From NCBI GenBank assembly GCA_938046115.1, contig CALIXX010000032.1:1-37476 (forward strand): 37,476 bases of DNA. The letters run 5' to 3'. The stretch's first letter is position 1. Each line of letters begins with the position of its first letter. Below, piece after piece: positions 8,206 to 16,604 of this stretch. The position numbers and the translations under genes are program-made. Source of the stretch: an uncultured Candidatus Saccharibacteria bacterium. Lineage in GTDB: Bacteria > Patescibacteriota > Saccharimonadia > Saccharimonadales > Saccharimonadaceae. A model generated the notes under the pieces. That model was not told where the DNA came from, searched no databases, and was given only the letters and a program-made list of their open reading frames with translations.

Positions 8206-9303
8206 TTATTGATTATCACCCCACACCGCCTCGCGCATCGACAAACTTGGCTGGACTTCGAGCAGGTATGGGTCGACTGTGTGGCCAGCCTGGGCGTAGT
8301 AGTAGCCCAGCGTGGCGATCATCACTGCATTGTCTGTGCAAAAGGCCATCGGTGCGTAGCTAATGGAGCAGGGCAGGGCGGTGCGTAGCTGGCGGCGAAG
8401 TTCTTGATTGGCCGCCACACCACCAGCAATGACGACGGAGCGCGGCGCATAGTGCTCGTAGGCCAGCACCGTCTTATCCACCAACGTCTCTACCGCCACG
8501 CGCTGGAAGCTCGCTGCCATATCATGGCGCTGCTGCGGCGTGACAAGCGCTGGGAGCTCGTGCGAAGGAAAAGAGGTATCTTTGCCTACCTCGGCTTGCA
8601 TTCGGCGCAGCACGGCCGTTTTAAGGCCCGAGAAGGAGAAATCATACTGGCCCTGCATCCGCGCCTTGGGCAATGTGTAGCGCTGCGAGTCGCCCTGCAT
8701 AGCGGCAGTAGCAATAGCCGGGCCACCAGGGTAGGGCAGGCCAATGATTTTCGCTACTTTGTCGAAGGCTTCGCCCACAGCATCATCCTGTGTTTGGCCA
8801 AGTAGTGTATAGTCACCATGCGCCCGAAACAGCACCAACTGACTATGCCCACCAGAGACGATAAGCGCCAACATGGGGAAGCTTGGCTGTGCAGCAGGGA
8901 GCGCGAGGGCTGGCTCGGGCTTTGGCCGACCGTCCTCCACCACGAAGTTGGCATAGACATGCGCCTCCACATGATGAATCGCGTAGAGCGGCTTCTTGTG
9001 CACAAGTGCCAGCGTCCGCGCCGCCAGCGTCCCAACCAGCAGCGACCCCACCAACCCAGGTGCATACGTCACCGCAATGCCATCAATCTCATCCCAGCTG
9101 CATGCCGCCTCGGCCAAGGCGCGGTCGATCACCGGGGTAATCATCTCAATATGGCTCCGCGCCGCTACCTCTGGTACCACACCGCCATACTGGGCGTGAA
9201 TATCTATCTGCGAGTGCACCACACTGCTCAGCAGGCGCCGCCCATCGGCCACCACCGCAGCCGCCGTCTCATCGCAGCTGCTCTCAATCCCAAGAATCTT
9301 CAT
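8206..9303 (-). CDS. tsaD: tRNA N6-threonylcarbamoyladenosine synthase subunit TsaD
   Basis: A 365-residue ASKHA-fold protein. With TsaB and TsaE it transfers threonylcarbamoyl to A37 of ANN-decoding tRNAs. Recognised parts are the start MKILGIESSCDETAAAVV, the block YAPGLVGSLLVG, metal-binding HHVEAH, VSGGHSQLV, GEAFDKVAK, YPGGP, FSFSGLKTAV, and near the C-terminus VIAGGVAANQELR and FCTDNAVMIA. Length is slightly above the usual 335-345, with a low-complexity insert after residue 120. A TATAAT lies six bases before the ATG, so the message should be leaderless. TsaB and TsaE are not in the window. Confidence 0.97.
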   Translation of the reverse strand: MKILGIESSCDETAAAVVADGRRLLSSVVHSQIDIHAQYGGVVPEVAARSHIEMITPVIDRALAEAACSWDEIDGIAVTYAPGLVGSLLVGTLAARTLALVHKKPLYAIHHVEAHVYANFVVEDGRPKPEPALALPAAQPSFPMLALIVSGGHSQLVLFRAHGDYTLLGQTQDDAVGEAFDKVAKIIGLPYPGGPAIATAAMQGDSQRYTLPKARMQGQYDFSFSGLKTAVLRRMQAEVGKDTSFPSHELPALVTPQQRHDMAASFQRVAVETLVDKTVLAYEHYAPRSVVIAGGVAANQELRRQLRTALPCSISYAPMAFCTDNAVMIATLGYYYAQAGHTVDPYLLEVQPSLSMREAVWGDNQ

Positions 9304-9309
9304 AAAGTT

Positions 9310-9315
9310 ATTATA
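9310..9315 (-). promoter_or_regulatory. -10 element of tsaD
   Basis: Minus strand TGCTATAAT followed by six bases and the ATG at 9303: a clear leaderless promoter. Confidence 0.75.
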
Positions 9316-9623
9316 GCAGAGCAGGGAAGACAGGAAAGCAGTGTAATAATATCAAATTGCATGAGTTTGAGTTTCAATGGTAGGCTTACTCTCAACTTCT
9401 CCTTTTCCGTCTCATGCGATACTCAGGTCAACATTCTACGAGTATATTAATCGATCGTGCTAATACGAAAGAATTCTATTAACATGACAACAAATTTCGC
9501 TATTTTATCAGCTAAAATGACGAACAATACGGCTGAAATTAAGAGAAATTCTGCACTTTTCCTCCCAAGTTTGCTTTGCTCAAAAATCATGCCTCTCATG
9601 GTTTTAAATACTACCAAAAGTGG

Positions 9624-9629
9624 TATAAT
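9624..9629 (+). promoter_or_regulatory. -10 element of murE
   Basis: TATAAT ending seven bases before ATG 9637. It fixes the murE start at 9637 and predicts a leaderless message. Confidence 0.75.
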
Positions 9630-9636
9630 ATGTGCC

Positions 9637-11043
9637 ATGGCATTTTCTCTGAAACAAACACTTAAGAACACCCTCCCACCCAGCGTGCTGGCAGCGCTGG
9701 AGCCAAGCTATCGGCTGCTTGAAGCCACTGCAGCTGCAGCCAACCAAGGCTTCCCAGCCCAAGGCATGCACGTCATTGGCGTAACGGGGACAAATGGCAA
9801 GACCACAACGTGCTTTATGATCCACCGCATGCTGGTCGAAGCAGGGTACAACGTCGGCCTAATGACGACGGTGGCATATGGAGTGAACGACGATATCACA
9901 TCGCAAACCGAGCACATGACCACCGTATCTGCACCCCTGTTGCAGCAGCGTTTGGCGGAGTTTCGGCGGCGTAATGTGCAGTGGGTAGTGTTAGAGGTGA
10001 CGAGCCATGCGTTGGCGCAGCATCGCATCTTTGGCATCCCGATCGACATTGCCGTCATGACCAACGTCACCCACGAGCATCTCGATTATCACAAGACATT
10101 CGAGCGCTACCGCGCCGCCAAGATACGGCTCTTCAAGCTCGCGCGGCGGGTTGGCATTATCAATGCGGATGACCCATCGGCGGCAGTCTTCGAGCAAGCC
10201 GTGCCTCGCAGCCTATGCTATGGCATTGCAGGCGGCGACATTCGCGCAACGAACATCACCCAAACCGCCTCGGGCAGCCGCTATGATGTATGGCTCATGG
10301 GGCAGATGCATCACATCACCATCAATATGCCGGGTGAGTTCAACATTGCCAACAGCCTAGCCGCGGTAGCAGTAGGGCACGAGGTGGGCCTGAGCCGGGT
10401 GCAGATCGAGCAGGGCCTGGCTGCACTCACCGGGGTGGAGGGCCATATGACGGTGGTTGATGCTGGGCAGCCATTCTCCGCTATTGTCGATTTTGCCCAC
10501 ACGCCCGACGCCTTCGAGCGGCTGCTGGGCAGTGTGCGAGCCAGCACCAAGGGCAAGCTAATCGTTCTATTTGGCTCAGCTGGCCAGCGCGATGAGTCCA
10601 AGCGAGCCATCCAAGGCAAGATCGCAGGGCGAATTGCCGACGAGCTCATCCTCACCGAAGAAGACGACCGCGATGCAGACGGGCAGCACATCCTTAGCCA
10701 AATTGCCAAAGGCGCAGAAGCCGCTGGCAAAACCCAAGACACTGATCTCTTTCTCATCCACGACCGCGCTGAGGCCATCCGCTTTGCTATTCGTCGTGCC
10801 CGCACCACCCGCGACACCGTCGTCTTCCTCGGCAAAGGCCACGAAAAAACCATCGAACGCGCCGACGGCACCCACCCTTGGGACGAAATAACAGAGGTAC
10901 GAAACGCTATCCGCGAGCGGCAAGCATCGAAGAAAAAGTCGGCACGAGGCAAGACTAAACGCAAAAAAGAGAATAATAAACGTAGAAAAAAGTCTACATC
11001 TCGCCCAGCAAAACGCTCTTCATCTACTAAGAAGACTTCCTAA
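9637..11043 (+). CDS. murE: MurE-type Mur ligase, short N-terminus
   Basis: A 469-residue ATP-dependent ligase of the MurE group, which adds the third amino acid to UDP-MurNAc-dipeptide in peptidoglycan synthesis. The ATP site is GVTGTNGKTTT (about residues 48-58), followed by EVTSHAL, MTNVTHEHLDYHKTFERY, the carbamylated-Lys region AKIRLF, and the C-terminal DFAHTPDAFERLL, LFGSAGQRDESKR and FLGKGHEKTIE. Where diaminopimelate enzymes have DNPR, this has EEDDRD, arguing against meso-diaminopimelate; lysine or another amino acid is likelier. The P-loop is unusually close to the N-terminus, so the uridine-binding domain is largely absent. The last ~35 residues are a Lys/Arg/Ser tail. Confidence 0.88.
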   Translation: MAFSLKQTLKNTLPPSVLAALEPSYRLLEATAAAANQGFPAQGMHVIGVTGTNGKTTTCFMIHRMLVEAGYNVGLMTTVAYGVNDDITSQTEHMTTVSAPLLQQRLAEFRRRNVQWVVLEVTSHALAQHRIFGIPIDIAVMTNVTHEHLDYHKTFERYRAAKIRLFKLARRVGIINADDPSAAVFEQAVPRSLCYGIAGGDIRATNITQTASGSRYDVWLMGQMHHITINMPGEFNIANSLAAVAVGHEVGLSRVQIEQGLAALTGVEGHMTVVDAGQPFSAIVDFAHTPDAFERLLGSVRASTKGKLIVLFGSAGQRDESKRAIQGKIAGRIADELILTEEDDRDADGQHILSQIAKGAEAAGKTQDTDLFLIHDRAEAIRFAIRRARTTRDTVVFLGKGHEKTIERADGTHPWDEITEVRNAIRERQASKKKSARGKTKRKKENNKRRKKSTSRPAKRSSSTKKTS

Positions 11044-11114
11044 TTCTTGGTTTTCTTATTATGCTTGGTAACGAATGATTGTTGTTTAAATGTTAAATTA
11101 TATATACTTAGCAA

Positions 11115-11140
11115 AAACTCGCCACAAGAGTGGCGAGTTT
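11115..11140. terminator. Bidirectional terminator between murE and the convergent gene
   Basis: Eleven-base perfect inverted repeat AAACTCGCCAC (11115-11125) and GTGGCGAGTTT (11130-11140) with loop AAGA. It has A/T tracts on both sides and lies between two convergent genes. Confidence 0.85.
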
Positions 11141-11180
11141 CTATATCTACGATACTAAGGCTAGTATAGAAAGTACGGCT

Positions 11181-11963
11181 TTATTGCTCGTTTTGGCGAT
11201 CTGTTACGAACATCTCTGTTATTAGCTCTCGATAGTCTTTTTCTGTATAAGGTGTCCCGTCAGGATGGTTCAAGCCAAATATTTTCTTGAAGTCACGAGC
11301 TACTGCATTGTGCGCATACCGACGAGCCATATCTGCCTTAATGAGGTCATTTCTCCTATTATCATCACTTTTGTCTTGCTTGAACAATTCTCCTGCTGCT
11401 TCGTGCTCGTCAACTGCCTTCTTGTACGCGCTATAAGCAGCGGTAGTCTGTTGGGGCATTAACGGCTCACCTGGATAACGATATGTTTTCTTCCCCTCTT
11501 CATCAATTCTCAATACACCAAGTGCGTCGAGTACAGCCTGAGGATCATTTCTATTGATGCCATAGTCTTCTATCACACCATTGACAATATTTCGAGCATT
11601 TTCAATAGGTGGATCATCAACATTCCCCACGTTAATTTCATTCATAATGACTCGCTTCATGAAATCGACAATTTCTCGCACCTGCGCTCGTGCATTCTCT
11701 CGTGCTTGCTCAGGCGCCTTCTTGTTGCGCATTGTAGCACTGAGCTCTCTCATGTTCTCAGGAAATTGCATTCGTGCTAACTTTAGAGCTTCACTATTGA
11801 TAAGCTTCATAAGCTCAGCATATTGATCTTGCTGAAACTCGCGAATCGTCTTACATGATTCCTCAAGTGCCTCTAAAACACCTTCTTTTAATTCATTCTC
11901 CCCATGATACGGGGCAGTTTCGATATCTGATGGGTTGTTTGTTAATCCAAGTTCGTGATGCAT
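11181..11963 (-). CDS. Uncharacterised helical cytoplasmic protein
   Basis: A 260-residue protein I do not recognise. It has no signal peptide or membrane segment, is rich in Glu, Asp, Lys, Asn and Ala, and reads as almost entirely alpha-helical, with helix-favouring stretches around residues 24-110 and a charged C-terminal half. One short block, LNHPDGTPYTEKDYRELITEMF, could be a small conserved module. Codon use is more AT-rich than the flanking housekeeping genes, which hints at an accessory gene. A TAGTAT lies six bases before the ATG, consistent with a leaderless promoter. It is flanked by its own terminators, so it is probably a single-gene unit. Confidence 0.7.
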   Translation of the reverse strand: MHHELGLTNNPSDIETAPYHGENELKEGVLEALEESCKTIREFQQDQYAELMKLINSEALKLARMQFPENMRELSATMRNKKAPEQARENARAQVREIVDFMKRVIMNEINVGNVDDPPIENARNIVNGVIEDYGINRNDPQAVLDALGVLRIDEEGKKTYRYPGEPLMPQQTTAAYSAYKKAVDEHEAAGELFKQDKSDDNRRNDLIKADMARRYAHNAVARDFKKIFGLNHPDGTPYTEKDYRELITEMFVTDRQNEQ

Positions 11964-12018
11964 GCAGTTATACTATCATATATTACACAATATGTCGATA
12001 ATTATGAGAACAAAATAT

Positions 12019-12053
12019 GTGTAAAAATCCATCACGCTGATGGATTTTTACAC
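12019..12053 (-). terminator. Terminator of the 12073-12537 gene
   Basis: A 16-base perfect inverted repeat: arms 12019-12034 and 12038-12053 around a three-base loop. It contains A and T runs and lies about 20 bases past the stop codon. Confidence 0.85.
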
Positions 12054-12072
12054 CTTGCTATAAGATTAGTCG

Positions 12073-12537
12073 TTACCGCTGCGACAAATAGTCGATCTCT
12101 TTGATGATGTCGAGCAGCGCTTGGGCGCGGCGAGTTTCGTCGCGGATGGATTTGGCAATTTGGTATGCTGGGTCGATCAAACTCTTGTCGTCCGTCGAGC
12201 GGATCAAAAGCAAATAGGTATCGAACTTCTCATCTGGGCTAACGTTGAGTTTATCCACCAGTGGGCGCAGTTCTTTGATCGCCGACTGCTTAACGCCATT
12301 GAGCGCCTCACCACTGGGGGCAGGCTGCGACGATTGCTGCTGCGATGACATGACCGGCACTGATGAGCCCATATTGCCCGACATACCCGAGAGCGATGAA
12401 CGGCCAGCACCTTGCCCCGACATCATCGCCTGCGACCGCTGCGACGCCGCTGTGCCCACCTGTGGGCCGATCCCAGCAAGCACCTTGGCAAGCTCTTGAT
12501 CGTCGGTAATTGATTGTGATGTAGTGCTGATATTCAT
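12073..12537 (-). CDS. Uncharacterised protein with Ser/Gly/Met/Gln-rich linker
   Basis: A 154-residue protein of unknown function. The N-terminal 25 residues (MNISTTSQSITDDQELAKVL) lead into a low-complexity Ser/Gly/Met/Gln stretch at about residues 35-80. After that comes a compact helical domain of about 70 residues (VKQSAIKELRPLVDKLNVSP, DEKFDTYLLLIRS, and RRAQALLDIIKEIDYLSQR at the end). No catalytic motif or membrane segment is visible. The ATG at 12537 is preferred over an in-frame GTG at 12546 because an AGGTGGG sequence sits at the right distance before it and overlaps the GTG. It is divergent from the sugar isomerase gene and may share its control region. Confidence 0.75.
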   Translation of the reverse strand: MNISTTSQSITDDQELAKVLAGIGPQVGTAASQRSQAMMSGQGAGRSSLSGMSGNMGSSVPVMSSQQQSSQPAPSGEALNGVKQSAIKELRPLVDKLNVSPDEKFDTYLLLIRSTDDKSLIDPAYQIAKSIRDETRRAQALLDIIKEIDYLSQR

Positions 12538-12598
12538 GGTTCCCACCTGTCTCCAAATATGCTTATGATTCTCTGCTAATTAATGTATCATGGGAGGG

Positions 12599-12604
12599 TA
12601 TACT
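12599..12604 (+). promoter_or_regulatory. -10 element of the SIS-domain isomerase gene
   Basis: TATACT 24 bases before the ATG. Unlike most first genes here, the message would carry a short leader with a Shine-Dalgarno (AAGGAGA, 12617-12622). Confidence 0.6.
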
Positions 12605-12627
12605 CTTGCAAGCAGAAGGAGACGATT

Positions 12628-13650
12628 ATGCTTGATGACCAGACCATATTGCGTCAACGCGGTGCCGAGGCCACTCTGCATCACGTTGCAACATTATGGA
12701 AACAAACGACGCTATCAACAGAGGTAGCAAATCAGCTCTCACACATATCACCCCAGCATGATATTCGTAATGTTGTTATTATAGCAACGGATAGTGATGC
12801 GGTGTTGGCTCTCATTGCTCAGCAGCTCGTGCAGCCTCACATGACTGTGCCTGTGTTGTGCCGCGAGGCAGCGGCAATGCCCGCATTTGTGGACGCGCAC
12901 AGCTTGGTAGTTATTATCGAAGCCGGTATCTCATCTGACCATGTAAAAAACATGGTGTCTTACACAGAGCAGCATGCTACTCCGACTGTTCTGCTTACTC
13001 ATGATGCTGCTGTGGCTGAGTGCACCACAGCATACCCTGCAGCCACTATTATGCCAATTGCTCATAGGGAAGGGCAGGTGGAGCGGCAGCGCATACTCAC
13101 GACGCTTGGTGGGCTGCTGGCGGCTTACCACCTGCTGGATGGTAACGTGGTGGATACTATGGTCCATAGCGCAGGGCATGTGAGCGACGTGCTGCAGCAG
13201 TGGGGTGCTACCGTATCGACCACCCATAACCTCGCCAAGCAGCTCGCACGCCAGGCGGCGGGCAAGACAGCAGTGTTTTGTAGCAGTGGGGCGCTCGCGT
13301 CAGTGGCCCAGTGGTGGCAATGGTGTTGGCAGGAACGAGCGCACAATGTACCCTTTTCTACCACCCTTATCGAAGCAGAGCATGCTGGTGCTCACGGCTG
13401 GCTGAGCCATCCGGTAGATAAGCCATTCGCGCTTTTCGACCTGGTGGGAGAAAATGACTCTTCTACCCAGCAGCGCATGGCAGCGCTCGATCGCCACCTC
13501 AGTGGCCGCAGACCCCACGCGAAGTCTGTTTTGCTTGCGGGCGAGACAGAGATCGAGCAGGTGCTGCACGGCATAATATTAGCGGAATTTGCCAGCTGCT
13601 ACCTCGGCGTGTTGAACGGCGTGAAGCAGGGAAAGGGCGGCATGTCTTAG
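12628..13650 (+). CDS. SIS-domain phosphoglucose/phosphomannose isomerase-like protein
   Basis: A 340-residue cytoplasmic protein resembling the bifunctional phosphoglucose/phosphomannose isomerase family, which interconverts fructose-6-phosphate with glucose-6- or mannose-6-phosphate. It has two SIS-like halves. The first has strands NVVIIATDSDAVLALIA and SLVVIIEAGISSD (the second in the position of the usual SYSGNT motif, here changed to EAGISSD). The second has KTAVFCSSGALASVAQWW. The C-terminal block ending LAEFASCYLGVLNGV matches the family's last helix. Loss of the canonical Ser/Thr phosphate-binding loop makes the exact reaction uncertain. The ATG at 12628 follows AAGGAGA; the longer frame from 12583 starts before the promoter. 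Confidence 0.72.
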   Translation: MLDDQTILRQRGAEATLHHVATLWKQTTLSTEVANQLSHISPQHDIRNVVIIATDSDAVLALIAQQLVQPHMTVPVLCREAAAMPAFVDAHSLVVIIEAGISSDHVKNMVSYTEQHATPTVLLTHDAAVAECTTAYPAATIMPIAHREGQVERQRILTTLGGLLAAYHLLDGNVVDTMVHSAGHVSDVLQQWGATVSTTHNLAKQLARQAAGKTAVFCSSGALASVAQWWQWCWQERAHNVPFSTTLIEAEHAGAHGWLSHPVDKPFALFDLVGENDSSTQQRMAALDRHLSGRRPHAKSVLLAGETEIEQVLHGIILAEFASCYLGVLNGVKQGKGGMS

Positions 13651-13927
13651 AAATTCTAACCTAACGTGTTTTGGTTTTTGAGAATCGTAGTGTTTTGTTT
13701 TTTTATTCTAATTCTTAAGCCCTTGTCATGATCTTATACGATGGCTCGCTGTCGCAAAATGTTACATAAACAACAAGCTGCTACAATAAATTCACCAACG
13801 AAATCGCTCATCATCTCAAATATTACATGTGACGATTAATCTGGAATAATATGTGCAAAAATTCTATCATCGTACTCTGTAAATGAGCAGGGTAGGGTGA
13901 GCCAGGAATACCACAACTCATACAAAA
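13651..13927. other. Gene-free interval after the isomerase gene
   Basis: Together with the terminator at 13928-13951, the 324 bases to 13974 hold no supported gene. The sequence is AT-rich with T runs just after the isomerase stop. No hairpin terminator for that gene is evident. Confidence 0.5.
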
Positions 13928-13951
13928 AACCCGCCACATTTCAGGCGGGTT
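13928..13951 (-). terminator. Terminator of the ABC transporter operon
   Basis: AACCCGCC (13928-13935) and GGCGGGTT (13944-13951) form an eight-base stem. On the minus strand it is followed by a run of T, about 25 bases after the permease stop. Confidence 0.85.
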
Positions 13952-13974
13952 CTGTATCAGCATAACTATGTCGA

Positions 13975-15198
13975 TTAGTGATACTGCCGTAGCGACTCGA
14001 TTGTGTTCTTGCGCGCGGCCCGAATAGCTGGATAGAGACCGAAGGTGAGGCCAACCGCCAATGCCAGGCCAATTGCCATCACCGCCGTCTGCCACTCTAG
14101 CGATGGCGCAAAGGACAGCCACAGGCTAAAGCTCAGTGCCACTATGTAACCCAGGATGTAGCCCAGGATACCACCAAGCAAGCTAATCGCCAGCGCCTCA
14201 ATAACAAACTGCGTGATGATGTTACCGTCAGTCGCACCAACCGCCTTGCGGATACCCACCTCGCGCGTGCGCTCTACCACACTCACCAGCATGATGTTCA
14301 TGATGCCGATGCCGCCAACTACCAGCGAGATGGCTGCAATTAGCGTCAACACCTGAGTCAGCGCGGTGAAGAGCCGGTTGGTCGGCTGGCTAATCGCATC
14401 GCCCGTGGCCACGGTAAAATCTTCTTCCCCTTGGTGATTTTGCTTAATCTTGTCCTTAACTTGCTGAGCAATTTGCCCGACCTGCTGCGACGCATCAGCC
14501 TGGATGTTGATCTGCTGAATCTGTGTATGACCACTGTGGATCTTCTTACCTGCCTCGGTAGTGATGATAGCTGCGTTGTCAAAATCAACGTTGTTATAAT
14601 TCAGCGGATTTTCTGTAGCACGCATCACCCCCACCACGATAAATTCCTTGCCGCGAATCTTAAAGGTCTGGCCAATCGACTGCTCGGTGCCAAACAGCTG
14701 CACCGACAGCTTTGGGCCGAGCACCGCTGGCTTAGCGTCGTGCGTGCCGCCTTCGAGGAAGTCTCCCTCACGTAGTTCGAGCTGACTGGTGATAGCAAGG
14801 TCTGGCGAAGTTGCCACAACAGTAGTGGTGGCTTCTCGGTCGTTGCTCTTGAGCTTGTTCTCAGAAGTCATCATTGGTGCTACGGCACGGATATGTGGCA
14901 TCTTGCGCACCGCCTCGACGTCGGACTCGGTGATGGTACTAGTATTGTAATTATACTGCGCCACCGAGCTCGCCAGCGACGAGAAGCTCTTGTCTTGCAC
15001 GCCCGGGCGCACCACAATGAGGTTATTGTTGAGGTCGGACACTTGTTGGGAGATGATATTGTGCAGGCCACCGCTCAGTGCCAAGATCGCCACGATACTA
15101 CCCACACCAATTGCCACACCCAGCGTCGCCAGCAAATTACGGCCGCGATTGCGCCGGAAGCTACTGCTTGCATTTTCGAAATGGTCAATGATTATCAT
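13975..15198 (-). CDS. MacB/FtsX-type ABC transporter permease
   Basis: A 407-residue membrane protein with the MacB-type layout. It has a first transmembrane helix near residues 20-45 (ATLGVAIGVGSIVAILAL), a large periplasm-like extracytoplasmic domain of about 220 residues (ending near residue 270), and three C-terminal helices including AAISLVVGGIGIMNIMLVSV, then ERTREVGIRKAVGATDGNI and a final pair ending FGLYPAIRAARKNTIESLR. Those blocks define the family. It should couple ATP hydrolysis in the cytoplasm to conformational work outside the membrane, exporting peptides, lipids or drugs, or acting on the envelope. Its ATG overlaps the stop of the ATPase gene by four bases. No MacA-like adaptor gene is adjacent. 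Confidence 0.93.
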   Translation of the reverse strand: MIIIDHFENASSSFRRNRGRNLLATLGVAIGVGSIVAILALSGGLHNIISQQVSDLNNNLIVVRPGVQDKSFSSLASSVAQYNYNTSTITESDVEAVRKMPHIRAVAPMMTSENKLKSNDREATTTVVATSPDLAITSQLELREGDFLEGGTHDAKPAVLGPKLSVQLFGTEQSIGQTFKIRGKEFIVVGVMRATENPLNYNNVDFDNAAIITTEAGKKIHSGHTQIQQINIQADASQQVGQIAQQVKDKIKQNHQGEEDFTVATGDAISQPTNRLFTALTQVLTLIAAISLVVGGIGIMNIMLVSVVERTREVGIRKAVGATDGNIITQFVIEALAISLLGGILGYILGYIVALSFSLWLSFAPSLEWQTAVMAIGLALAVGLTFGLYPAIRAARKNTIESLRQYH

Positions 15199-16466
15199 GC
15201 CTGGGGCTCCTTTGTGCTAGATTGGTGAGCAGACGATGGTGCAGCGGGCTGCTGGGCCGGTGTAACCTTGGCTGGCTGAGCAGATGCTGGCTGTACCGCA
15301 ATATGGGCTGTTGGTGCTGCAGGCTGCGCTGGCTGACTAGCGGGTTGTGGTGCAACCGGCTTGGGTGGTGCGGCTACAGACTGTGTTGACGCAGGCGCTG
15401 CTGGCTGAGCTGCAGTAGCCGATGCTGCTTGAGCCGGCGCAGCAGAGTGTGCCAGAGCAGGCTGCCCTGCCGACGGAGCGTGCTGTGCAGCCGGCAAGGC
15501 TGGCGGCACCTCTGGTGGGGCAACTGGCATAGGCTCGATGGTCGGGCCATCTTGGGTATGCGGATCTTCGTAGTCGACTACTGTTGGTGCTGTCGTTGCT
15601 GGTGCAGGGGCTTTCGCGGGACGACCGCGAGCAATTGCCTTGACGGGTGCAGCTGGCTGAGCGGCCGATGCTGTGCCCTGTGCAATCGTCGGTGCAGTCT
15701 TGCCAGCAGGTGCTGCCCGGCGAACTCGTGGCTTGCGGGCCACTGGCGTTGGCGCGGCGGCAGTGGTGCGCATCTGCTCATCACTGGCAATCTGCCCATC
15801 AAGCATCTTAATCACACGACTGGCGTAGCTCGTAAGGTTGGGGTTGTGTGTCACCATAATGATGGTATTGCCTCGGCGGTGCAGCTGAGCCAGTTCTTCC
15901 ATAATGATGTGGCTCGAGCGGCTATCGAGGTTACCCGTTGGCTCATCCGCCAGGATAATCGACGGGTGGTTCACCAATGCGCGAGCAATTGCCACGCGCT
16001 GCACCTGCCCACCACTGAGCTGCCACGGCATGTAATATTCGCGCTCTTGGAGGTGGAAGTTCTTCAGCACCGCACTAGCTTGCTCTAGGCGCTTGACGCG
16101 GCGCATCCCCCCACGGTAGCTCAGGGGAAGGGCAACGTTCTCGAGCACTGTTAGGCGATTAATCAGGTTAAAACTCTGGAAGACGATGCCAATCTGCCGT
16201 GAGCGAATCCGGGCGTGCTGGCGCTTACTCAGCGTCGCGACCGATGTTCCATCAAGAAAATACTCGCCGCTATCGGCACGGTCGAGCAAACCCATAATAT
16301 TGAGCAATGTCGTCTTACCGCAGCCACTAGGGCCCATGATGACGATGAATTCGCCTTTTTCGACTCGCAGGTCGACATTATCCAAGGCGTTTTGGGCAGC
16401 GTCGCCCAGACCATACTGCTTGGTGAGGCCTCGGAGTTCTATAACTGGTGTAGAAGATCGTACCAT
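15195..16466 (-). CDS. ABC transporter ATPase with long Pro/Ala/Gln-rich tail
   Basis: A 423-residue protein whose first ~225 residues are a complete LolD/MacB-class ATPase: Walker A GPSGCGKTT (45-53), signature LSGGQVQRVAIARAL, Walker B IILADEPTGNLDS and the switch His in MVTHN. It powers the permease encoded immediately downstream (four-base overlap). The remaining ~195 residues are an unusual low-complexity extension of Ala, Pro, Gln, Thr and Val with basic patches such as ARKPRVRR. Typical family members end near residue 230. The tail has no predicted membrane segment and looks disordered. The promoter is at 16478-16507, with AAGGAT near the start. Confidence 0.93.
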   Translation of the reverse strand: MVRSSTPVIELRGLTKQYGLGDAAQNALDNVDLRVEKGEFIVIMGPSGCGKTTLLNIMGLLDRADSGEYFLDGTSVATLSKRQHARIRSRQIGIVFQSFNLINRLTVLENVALPLSYRGGMRRVKRLEQASAVLKNFHLQEREYYMPWQLSGGQVQRVAIARALVNHPSIILADEPTGNLDSRSSHIIMEELAQLHRRGNTIIMVTHNPNLTSYASRVIKMLDGQIASDEQMRTTAAAPTPVARKPRVRRAAPAGKTAPTIAQGTASAAQPAAPVKAIARGRPAKAPAPATTAPTVVDYEDPHTQDGPTIEPMPVAPPEVPPALPAAQHAPSAGQPALAHSAAPAQAASATAAQPAAPASTQSVAAPPKPVAPQPASQPAQPAAPTAHIAVQPASAQPAKVTPAQQPAAPSSAHQSSTKEPQA

Positions 16467-16477
16467 AATTATCCTTT

Positions 16478-16507
16478 AGTATAAACTGTCAAAAAACATT
16501 TCTGCAA
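16478..16507 (-). promoter_or_regulatory. Promoter of the ABC transporter operon
   Basis: Minus strand TTGCAG (16502-16507), 18-base spacer, TATACT (16478-16483), then 11 bases to the ATG at 16466. A TTGACA at 16488-16493 is too close to this -10 to serve as its -35. Confidence 0.65.
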
Positions 16508-16604
16508 GCCCAATCTGCACAAAAATATGCAGTATAGCCACGCATCATGCCAAAAGACGAATCAGCAGCGCATTTCTATAGCAGCGTGCCGCCTGGCGCT
16601 GATA

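Larger units (their letters stand above)
9304..9636. other. Gene-free interval between tsaD and murE
   Basis: About 330 AT-rich bases holding the two divergent promoters (9310-9315 and 9624-9629). A frame continuous with murE extends back to 9457, but it would encode a 60-residue leader unlike Mur ligases and lies upstream of the murE promoter. Nothing else is recognised. Confidence 0.5.

Noticed and set aside
9457..9636. Extended N-terminus of the murE gene
   Set aside because: The 60 extra codons precede the TATAAT at 9624-9629 and do not resemble a Mur ligase N-terminal domain. Start at 9637 is better supported.
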